Assembly (NCBI GenBank): GCA_017457015.1
Contig: JAFTIG010000030.1
Location: 1 to 15,124 of the forward strand
Direction of reading: 5' to 3'
From: Clostridia bacterium
GTDB taxonomy: Bacteria; Bacillota_A; Clostridia; Christensenellales; Borkfalkiaceae
Length of the DNA: 15,124 bases
Part shown: positions 6,703 through 12,337 of the stretch, piece after piece
Numbering within the stretch: the first letter of the stretch is position 1
How the letters are laid out: each line of letters begins with the position of its first letter
Notes under the pieces: model-generated
Told to the model about the DNA's origin: nothing
Database searches by the model: none
What the model saw: the letters and a program-made list of their open reading frames with translations, nothing else
Translations under genes and position numbers: made by a program

Positions 6703-7680
6703 ATGATTAAATATTTAAACTCTTTTTTTGAATTATTGTTATTTTCCCTTTTAATACTCATATCCGTACTTCTTGCGGTAGGCGGTAACTATTCTTCTGC
6801 GGTTTTAAGCGGAATAAATCTGTGGATTGCATGCGTTCTGCCATCTCTTTTCCCTTACTTTTTTATAACTGCAATTCTTTCTGGGTTAAAAGTTACGGGC
6901 AAAGTATCGAGTATGCTCACACCGTTTACACGCGCGCTCTTTAACACGGGTGGTGCGACCGGTTACGCGTTTATGATGAGCGTTATATCCGGTTATCCTA
7001 TGGGCGCAAAAATCGTATCCGACCTAAAAAACTCAAACCTTATCACAAAATCGGAAAGCGTAAGGGCGGCTGCCTTTTGCTCGACATCGTCGCCTATGTT
7101 TATATTAGGTAGCGTAGGGAACATTATGTTTGGTTCGCCGTCGTTCGGGGTATTACTTTTTTTAGTACATATTTTATCGGCGACTAGCGTAGGGTTCATT
7201 TTCTCGTTTTATAAACGCAGTGATAAACCGCAAAACACCAATACGGCACTGCCGTTAAAATCCACCGACAACGTTCTATACGAAAGTGCGTATTCCGCCG
7301 TGATATCCGTGCTTATAGTCGGCTCGCTTATCACCGTATTCTATCTTCTAACTGAAATTTTGCTCTCGCTTAATCTTTTAACACCGATAATCAACGCGCT
7401 ATACGCTTTGACGGGAGATATAAATTTAAGTAGCGGAATAGTACTCGGTGCGTTTGAATGCACTCGTGGACTCAAAGTTTTGTCAAAGGGCAAAATAACC
7501 TTTCTTACCCTACCCGTATGCGCCGCTATATGCGGTTTTGGGGGACTTTCGGTAATGATGCAATCTTTAGCATACTTGAAAAAAGCAAAAATAAAAACCG
7601 CCCCGTTCGTTCTTTCCAAACTACTTTCAGCGGTTTTAAATTTTTTAATCGGTACGATTTTTTCTCTATTTATTTTTTAA
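6703..7680 (+). CDS. ylbJ: YlbJ-like sporulation integral membrane protein
   Basis: Multi-pass inner-membrane protein of the nucleoside-recognition/Gate family; Bacillus YlbJ is needed for normal spore formation. The 325-residue protein has hydrophobic segments from residue 9 onward through the whole chain and the family motifs SGYPMGAKIV (96-105) and FCSTSSPMFILGSVG (125-139), plus the late CGFGGLSVMMQ. It is shorter than the Bacillus protein of about 400 residues. The context supports the call: rsmD, coaD and ylbJ are neighbours in Bacillus too (ylbH-ylbI-ylbJ), but here ylbJ is convergent with coaD and the two genes overlap by 11 bp. I chose ATG 6703 because translation from it begins with a membrane anchor; upstream codons run into rarA antisense. 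No clear Shine-Dalgarno is visible. Confidence 0.85.
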   Translation: MIKYLNSFFELLLFSLLILISVLLAVGGNYSSAVLSGINLWIACVLPSLFPYFFITAILSGLKVTGKVSSMLTPFTRALFNTGGATGYAFMMSVISGYPMGAKIVSDLKNSNLITKSESVRAAAFCSTSSPMFILGSVGNIMFGSPSFGVLLFLVHILSATSVGFIFSFYKRSDKPQNTNTALPLKSTDNVLYESAYSAVISVLIVGSLITVFYLLTEILLSLNLLTPIINALYALTGDINLSSGIVLGAFECTRGLKVLSKGKITFLTLPVCAAICGFGGLSVMMQSLAYLKKAKIKTAPFVLSKLLSAVLNFLIGTIFSLFIF

Positions 7681-8146
7681 GTTCTTTAATATACTCTGCA
7701 ACTGCACTCGGTATATAATTAGACGCGTCGCCTTTAAGGTTGAAGATATTGCGCATTGCCGACGAACTGACGTGTACGAGTTCCTTTGGCGTAGGGATAA
7801 ATACCGTAGTGAGTTCGGGGTACATATCGCGATTAAAGCGTTCCATAGTGGTTTCATACTCGTAATCTTTTACGTTACGAATACCGCGTACGTTTACCGT
7901 TATTCCCTTTGCTTTCATAAAATCGACGAGCATTCCGCTAAACGTTTCAACCACAACGCGCGACTCGTTCTCGTACGCGCGCTTTATCATTTCCACGCGC
8001 TCTGAAAGAGTGAACATCGGCGTTTTATCGACGTTTACACCTACCGCCACGACTACCTTGTCAAAGGTTTCCAAACACTTTTCTATCACGAACGCGTGCC
8101 CTTTGGTCAAGGGGTCGAACGTCCCTGCAAAAACACATACTTTCAT
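7670..8146 (-). CDS. coaD: Pantetheine-phosphate adenylyltransferase
   Basis: CoaD transfers AMP from ATP to 4'-phosphopantetheine, the fourth step of coenzyme A synthesis, in the cytoplasm. The 158-residue protein has the normal family length. It shows the N-terminal AGTFDPLTKGH with the nucleotidyltransferase T-x-G-H signature at 14-17, VNVRGIRNVKDYEYE at 84-98, and the late VSSSAMRN segment used in nucleotide binding. It starts one base after the rsmD stop codon, with AAGGAAG in the last rsmD codons as ribosome binding site, so it belongs to the alr to coaD operon. Its 3' end overlaps the end of ylbJ, so any terminator must lie inside the opposing gene. Confidence 0.96.
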   Translation of the reverse strand: MKVCVFAGTFDPLTKGHAFVIEKCLETFDKVVVAVGVNVDKTPMFTLSERVEMIKRAYENESRVVVETFSGMLVDFMKAKGITVNVRGIRNVKDYEYETTMERFNRDMYPELTTVFIPTPKELVHVSSSAMRNIFNLKGDASNYIPSAVAEYIKELKK

Positions 8147-8147
8147 T

Positions 8148-8681
8148 TTAATCTTCCTTTTTTAATATGGTGAGATGTACCCTGCCGTATTTTCTGCGGT
8201 CGGTAACTATAAGCCCGTCCACCGCGGTATCAAGCGGTTTTTCGTCTTCAAAGATTATAAGCGTATCCGAATGACAAACGCTAGTGACCTTTGATAAAGC
8301 ACGCACTCCCAAATCGGTTTTATACGGCGGATCAATATACACGATATCAAACTTTTCACCTATACCGTCTAAAAGCGTCAGTGCGTCTAGATTTTTTATT
8401 TGGTATTTTTCAGTAACCGAAAGTTTAGAAAGGTTTTTCTTTATAAGCGCAATACTGTCCCTTGAAAAGTCGTTAAAAGTAACGCTATCCGCACCGCGAG
8501 AAAGCGCCTCTATTCCCATTGCTCCCGTGCCTGAAAAAAGGTCTAAAAATTTAGCGCCGTAAATTCGCGTTTGCAATATGTTAAATAGGCTCTCTCGCGC
8601 CATATCTGACGTCGGACGGATTTTATTACCGTCGAAAAAATTTAACGTTCTACCCTTATATTTACCGCCAACTATTCTCAA
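8148..8681 (-). CDS. rsmD: 16S rRNA (guanine(966)-N(2))-methyltransferase RsmD
   Basis: This SAM-dependent enzyme methylates G966 of 16S rRNA. The 177-residue protein begins MRIVGGKYKGRTL and has IRPTSDMARESLFNIL (21-36), the SAM motif FLDLFSGTGAMGIEAL (45-60) and the catalytic DPPY at 117-120, all diagnostic. The start codon is TTG (8679-8681), placed by the GGAG in the last codons of the upstream membrane-protein gene; there is no better start. The gene sits two bases after that gene and one base before coaD. The rsmD-coaD pair is a very common arrangement in Bacillota. Confidence 0.95.
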   Translation of the reverse strand: MRIVGGKYKGRTLNFFDGNKIRPTSDMARESLFNILQTRIYGAKFLDLFSGTGAMGIEALSRGADSVTFNDFSRDSIALIKKNLSKLSVTEKYQIKNLDALTLLDGIGEKFDIVYIDPPYKTDLGVRALSKVTSVCHSDTLIIFEDEKPLDTAVDGLIVTDRRKYGRVHLTILKKED

Positions 8682-8683
8682 AA

Positions 8684-9280
8684 TCAGTCTCCGTAAATGC
8701 TACGTTGTTTTTCTTTAATTCTCTGTTGTTGCAATTCAATCTTTTTAGCGCCGAGAATATACGGTATGCCTGCAGCGAGCACGATTAACGGAATAGCCAA
8801 GAGCGACCAGTAATAAATTGCGGGATTAATAGGCGTAGTAACCGCTCCTATATTGAGCCTTGAAAACGCAAATACCATCATATATATAAATCCTGCAATC
8901 GCGCCTGCACCGTTACCGCCGCCCGAAAGATATACTATCGTGTGGATGATAAGTAAAATTAAAAGGGGTATACACGCAACGAAACCGTTGAAAAAGCCCT
9001 TCCACGGCTTGTACTCTTCTTTTAACTTTAAGGGCAACGATTCGCCCGTCCTTATTATTTGCAATCTCTCAAGGTCGTTTGCAATACGCACTTTAAGCGC
9101 TTCTTGACCGTCCTTAAAAGACGACGCCGCAACGATAAATACGTATAGCCCGATATTTAACAAGAGTAATATAACCTTAAGCCATACTAATCCTTCGATA
9201 CACAATATACCGAACGCCGTGATTGCCGTAAAGAAAAGATATACAAACGGCAATAATCCCTGTTTAACGTAATACCACAT
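8684..9280 (-). CDS. Uncharacterised multi-pass membrane protein, 198 aa
   Basis: Product not recognised. The protein has about five hydrophobic segments: two near the N terminus (around FVYLFFTAITAFGILCIEGL and WLKVILLLLNIGLYVFIVAA), one after a polar loop (VACIPLLILLIIHTIVYL), one short (FIYMMVFAFS) and one near the C terminus (WSLLAIPLIVLAAGIPYIL). A soluble loop of about 45 charged residues separates segments two and three, and the tail is basic and glutamine-rich. I place the start at the ATG 9278-9280 because AGGTG at 9286-9290 is ideally spaced; an upstream in-frame ATG would extend into alr without support. It lies between alr and rsmD with tight spacing on both sides, so it is co-transcribed with them. 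Confidence 0.75.
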   Translation of the reverse strand: MWYYVKQGLLPFVYLFFTAITAFGILCIEGLVWLKVILLLLNIGLYVFIVAASSFKDGQEALKVRIANDLERLQIIRTGESLPLKLKEEYKPWKGFFNGFVACIPLLILLIIHTIVYLSGGGNGAGAIAGFIYMMVFAFSRLNIGAVTTPINPAIYYWSLLAIPLIVLAAGIPYILGAKKIELQQQRIKEKQRSIYGD

Positions 9281-9288
9281 TTTTTCAC

Positions 9289-10299
9289 CTAATTTAAGTA
9301 TATTTTTTGCGCACGTAGCGCACATTTAGTCAAAATCTCGTAACTGATAGTATCGTACTTACACGCCAACGCTTGTGCGTTTTCCATAACGGGATAAAGT
9401 TCCCCCGAATAATCTCCAACCATTGCCGTTACGTCCATACAACGGTTATTAAACTGCCCGATCCTTTCCTTTCTTTCCAAGCCGTCCGCGTAACCGTAAC
9501 GAATAAGCGTAAGAGCCCCGCCGCCCGATCTTTTATCTCCGTATAACGCCGTTTCATTTTCTTTAAGCGTACGCCGTGCTATCACGGGTGCGTACACTTT
9601 CATAACGGGCTGAACGGGAAAATTCACCTTAAACGGGGTGTACCCGTAAAGGAGTATGCCTATCCTGACCATATCGTAGTGCGCGCCGACTAAAAATCCA
9701 CCGCTTGACGATATATGACATACTGCCTTATTATTATAACCTTTAACAAGATTATTTGCAAGCAAAAATTTATTTTCCGCACTAATTCTCGATTTTTTAT
9801 TTTGCGGAGCGGAAAAATGCGAAAACATACCCCAAAGTTTTACCCTTTTACTGTCGCTTATCGCCCTTATTATACTTTCTAATTGCCCTAAACTATCAAC
9901 GCCGAGCCTATTCATACCCGCGTTAAACTTTATTTGAACGAAAGTATCTCTATTTTGCGACGTACTTTCCATTTGAATTTTAGCCACGTCGTCCACCGAA
10001 CAAACAGTTGGTATAAGCCCGTAACGCACGGATAAAGGTAGGTCGCAAGGCAATAACGGTGTAAGTACGAATATATCTTTCCTTATCCCCGAAAGTCGTA
10101 GTGCAACGCCTTCTTCTACGGTAGCGACCGAAAAGTTATCCACTATATTATACAGTGCGTTTGCGACGACGGGCGCGCCGTGCCCGTAAGCGTCCGCTTT
10201 AACTACTGCGTTAAAGAGCGTTTTTTTATCTAATCTTAATTTAACTGCACTTGCGTTTTCTCTCAACGTTTGTAAATCAATAACCGCTTTATTTAACAT
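9289..10299 (-). CDS. alr: Alanine racemase (PLP-dependent)
   Basis: Interconverts L- and D-alanine, supplying D-alanine for peptidoglycan. Visible catalytic features are the PLP lysine Lys34 in AVVKADAYGHG, GMNRLG with Arg131, the MVRIGILLYG strand (210-219), the second catalytic base Tyr253 in ALYGDK, IRYGYADG (266-273) and CMD at 288-290. At 336 residues it is shorter than the usual 360-390, with compact loops in the C-terminal beta domain, but no key residue is missing. The ATG at 10297-10299 lies about 15 bases after the degV terminator and has no clear Shine-Dalgarno. The stop codon overlaps the ribosome binding site of the next gene. Confidence 0.9.
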   Translation of the reverse strand: MLNKAVIDLQTLRENASAVKLRLDKKTLFNAVVKADAYGHGAPVVANALYNIVDNFSVATVEEGVALRLSGIRKDIFVLTPLLPCDLPLSVRYGLIPTVCSVDDVAKIQMESTSQNRDTFVQIKFNAGMNRLGVDSLGQLESIIRAISDSKRVKLWGMFSHFSAPQNKKSRISAENKFLLANNLVKGYNNKAVCHISSSGGFLVGAHYDMVRIGILLYGYTPFKVNFPVQPVMKVYAPVIARRTLKENETALYGDKRSGGGALTLIRYGYADGLERKERIGQFNNRCMDVTAMVGDYSGELYPVMENAQALACKYDTISYEILTKCALRAQKIYLN

Positions 10300-10313
10300 A
10301 CTTACATAATATG

Positions 10314-10341
10314 AAAAACCGACGGCAAACTTTACCGTCGG
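10314..10341 (-). terminator. Intrinsic terminator between degV and alr
   Basis: On the minus strand CCGACGG (10341-10335) pairs with CCGTCGG (10325-10319) across a nine-base loop and is followed by five T (10318-10314). It ends the marR-degV transcript. On the plus strand no T run follows, so it is directional. Confidence 0.85.
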
Positions 10342-10350
10342 CTTAAAAAC

Positions 10351-11199
10351 TTATTTTTCAAAAAAGCATACGCCTATAGCACCGGGCCCCACGTGCGTTC
10401 CTATCGTACTGCCGATTTGATAGTACGGGAGTTCTCCCCTATAATCTTGCCATATCTTGGCGTTATCTTCAACGTATTTATCAAGTAGCGATTTATCTTT
10501 ACCAGACCAAATAACGCTGACCGGCATATCAAAGTCTATTCCGCCAGACTTTTCAATAAAAGACGTGAGTAAATTGTTTGCCTTTTTAGAGCCCATTGCC
10601 TTACCTATAAGTTTAACTTCTCCGTCAATTACCGCAACGACCGGTTTAATAGATAAAAGCGAGCCTGCAAGCGCAACTGCCGCAGAAATCCTACCACCCC
10701 TTCTCAAATACTCTAACGTGCCGAGCATTGCCATAATGCGGAGTTTGCCTTTCTTTTCTTCAAGTTCTGCCATTATATCGGCTATTGATAAGCCCTTTTT
10801 TACGAGTTCAATAGCGTAATAACAAAGATGACGTTCGCCCACCGCGGCACTCATACTGTCCAAAACGAAAACTTTATCTTTAAACTTTTCCGCCGCAACA
10901 CACGCGCTCGTGTACGTACCCGAAAGTTTGCTTGATATCGTTATCGCTATTACTTGACTACCGTCGGCGGTAAGTTTATTAAACTCTTCTTCCCAACGGA
11001 AAGGGTTTATCTGGCTCGTTTGTGGCATAACGTCGCTCTCTATTAATTTGTCGTAAAACTCTTCGGGAAGCAAGTTAACGCCGTCAAGATACTCTTCGTT
11101 GCCAAATCGTATTTCCATAGGTAAAAAGTACACGCCCAAATCTTGCGCTTCTTTTAAAGACATATCAGATGCAGAATCAATCAAAATTTTAATTGCCAT
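10351..11199 (-). CDS. DegV family (FakB-type) fatty-acid-binding protein
   Basis: DegV proteins bind a fatty acid and, where a FakA kinase is present, present it for phosphorylation to acyl phosphate. The 282-residue protein has the full family length. It shows the N-terminal DSASD (8-12), MPQTSQ (58-63), SSKLSGTY (89-96), and LEYLRRGGRIS in the middle, followed by LLSIKPVVAVIDGEVKLIGK, all conserved in the family and lining the fatty-acid pocket. It begins three bases after marR, using the GGAG in the last marR codons, and is followed by a terminator at 10314-10341. No fakA is in the window. The pairing with a MarR regulator under a shared operator suggests regulation by lipid or a similar ligand. 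Confidence 0.93.
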   Translation of the reverse strand: MAIKILIDSASDMSLKEAQDLGVYFLPMEIRFGNEEYLDGVNLLPEEFYDKLIESDVMPQTSQINPFRWEEEFNKLTADGSQVIAITISSKLSGTYTSACVAAEKFKDKVFVLDSMSAAVGERHLCYYAIELVKKGLSIADIMAELEEKKGKLRIMAMLGTLEYLRRGGRISAAVALAGSLLSIKPVVAVIDGEVKLIGKAMGSKKANNLLTSFIEKSGGIDFDMPVSVIWSGKDKSLLDKYVEDNAKIWQDYRGELPYYQIGSTIGTHVGPGAIGVCFFEK

Positions 11200-11202
11200 A
11201 AT

Positions 11203-11649
11203 TTAATCTCCGTATTTATTACAAATTTTTTGCAGATTATCGTTTATAATCGAAAGACTTTTATAAAGTACCGCCCGATCTTGCTCGGCAAGCCCGTCGC
11301 TTGCAGGAATAAAAACTTCGTCTACCTTTTTAGCGATTTTTTCTGCCGTCATCTTGCCTTTTTCGGTCAACGTGAGCGTCGCTTTATATCTCTTTTTAGC
11401 GTCTTGTAGACACTCGATAAAACCGTTAGTTTCAAGATATTTGATAGAGTGCGATATATAAGACTTATCTTCATAGCAAATATCACAAAGTTCTTTTGCC
11501 GTCAACGCCTTTTCCTTATATAAATAGTAAAGACAGGAAACGTGTTGCCCTTTTAAGTTAAACTCCGCAACTTCTTCCGTCTTTATCCTATGTATTGCAC
11601 GGTTAATATTTAGCACTAAAACGGTAAAACTTTTAAATCTTTCGTACAT
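11203..11649 (-). CDS. MarR family transcriptional regulator
   Basis: A 148-residue dimeric winged-helix repressor of the MarR family. Helical dimerisation segments flank the DNA-binding part; the helix-turn-helix spans about residues 49-75 (LTAKELCDICYEDKSYISHSIKYL, recognition helix near SYISHSIKYLE), followed by the wing around KKRYKATLTLTEKG (85-98). It begins directly below a long perfect palindrome next to a consensus promoter, the usual layout for autorepression. It is the first gene of the marR-degV unit. The link to a fatty-acid-binding protein makes a lipid-related role like that of FabT possible, but the sequence does not prove the ligand. Confidence 0.92.
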   Translation of the reverse strand: MYERFKSFTVLVLNINRAIHRIKTEEVAEFNLKGQHVSCLYYLYKEKALTAKELCDICYEDKSYISHSIKYLETNGFIECLQDAKKRYKATLTLTEKGKMTAEKIAKKVDEVFIPASDGLAEQDRAVLYKSLSIINDNLQKICNKYGD

Positions 11650-11656
11650 AATCCAC

Positions 11657-11682
11657 CCACTTGTTGAATTTTCAACAAGTGG
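11657..11682. promoter_or_regulatory. Palindromic operator, probably bound by the MarR-type regulator
   Basis: Two perfect 12-bp arms, CCACTTGTTGAA (11657-11668) and TTCAACAAGTGG (11671-11682), surround a central TT. On the minus strand the palindrome starts one base after the -10 box and covers the predicted transcription start, ending seven bases before the marR ATG. Length, symmetry and core TTGTTGAA/TTCAACAA resemble MarR-family sites. It is not followed by a T run, so it is not a terminator. Confidence 0.8.
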
Positions 11683-11683
11683 T

Positions 11684-11712
11684 ATTATAGCACAATAACT
11701 TTATTATGTCAA
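11684..11712 (-). promoter_or_regulatory. Fully consensus promoter of marR-degV
   Basis: Read on the minus strand, TTGACA (11712-11707) and TATAAT (11689-11684) match consensus at all twelve positions and are separated by exactly 17 bp. The predicted start site near 11677 lies inside the adjoining palindrome. So strong a promoter behind an operator points to tight repression with a large inducible range. Confidence 0.88.
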
Positions 11713-11873
11713 CGAATAAACTGATAATAATATAAAAAAGAGGAAAAAGACGAACGCTCTCTTTCTCAATGTATTAACTTGATATTGAGAAGGCATATAA
11801 ACGAAAACAAATAAAATTACAAAAACGCCATTAGTCATATTTTTATAATAAAAAATACAAGTGCAAATTTCTC

Positions 11874-12225
11874 TGCTATTGTCGAGTTCTTTAATTCGGC
11901 TTTCTATCCATTTCTTTTCTTTTTCTGCCGTTTCGTAAAAGCGTTTCGCTTCAATTTCACCGTTTTCCGTAGCCATATCGTAAAACTCTTGCGGTTTAAT
12001 TCTTGCAAATGCCGTTATATCCCGTAACTTCTTCAAAATAATCTTATCAATGACTTGTTCTCGAATATAGTGAGCAGTACAATATTGACCGCCTTTGGTT
12101 TGATAGACACCGCATTGAAAGAAATTCCTTTCCGTTGGAAAACTTTTACTTCTATGAAAATATAGCTTTTGTCCGCATTCACCGCAGAAAAGGTATCCTG
12201 TATAGTTTGCTTTGTTTGGCGAAAA
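11874..12225 (-). pseudogene. Remnant of a large serine recombinase (zinc-ribbon part only)
   Basis: The readable part, about 117 residues, matches the region after the catalytic domain of large serine recombinases of transposons such as Tn4451-like elements: YTGYLFCGECGQKLYF with a CxxC zinc knuckle, a second Cys pair around FQCGVYQTKGGQYC, TAHYIREQVIDKIILKKL, and a charged coiled-coil ending at ESRIKELDNS. The N-terminal resolvase domain with the catalytic serine is absent upstream, where a terminator and a restriction-modification gene lie instead. After ELDNS the frame stays open to 11704 but reads low-complexity hydrophobic residues unlike the family. Truncated at both ends, it is a non-functional relic of a mobile element. 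Confidence 0.8.
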
Positions 12226-12257
12226 ATAGGGTGCGACTATCAGTGATAATCGCACCC
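12222..12257 (-). terminator. Intrinsic terminator after the restriction-modification gene
   Basis: On the minus strand GGGTGCGATTATCA (12257-12244) pairs with TGATAGTCGCACCC (12242-12229), 14 positions with one mismatch and a one-base centre (functionally a tetraloop-sized turn), followed by TATTTTT (12228-12222). It lies between the methyltransferase gene and the recombinase relic. Confidence 0.82.
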
Positions 12258-12277
12258 ATAATGTTTGATTGTTATAA

Positions 12278-12337
12278 TTACTTAAGATATTTTTCCAAAA
12301 TAGCTTGCTTACGTTCTTCTGCACTTGCTATAACAAA
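12278..12337 (-). pseudogene. Second, in-frame C-terminal tail remnant after the methyltransferase stop
   Basis: Directly after the TGA (12340-12338), the same frame reads FVIASAEERKQAILEKYLK and then TAA (12280-12278). This resembles the real C terminus, ASANSSDLARDIINKYLL: both contain ASA, a charged helix and a KYL end. The shared 10-bp word TGCACTTGCT (plus strand, 12320-12329 and 12386-12395) marks the two copies 66 bp, 22 codons, apart. It is best explained as the leftover tail of a related specificity gene after recombination. Confidence 0.6.

Noticed and set aside
11704..11873. Extension of the recombinase ORF with a hydrophobic tail as a membrane protein
   Set aside because: The residues after ELDNS are low-complexity, AT-driven and unlike the recombinase family; the end of this frame also overlaps the marR promoter region. 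It is an accidental open frame.
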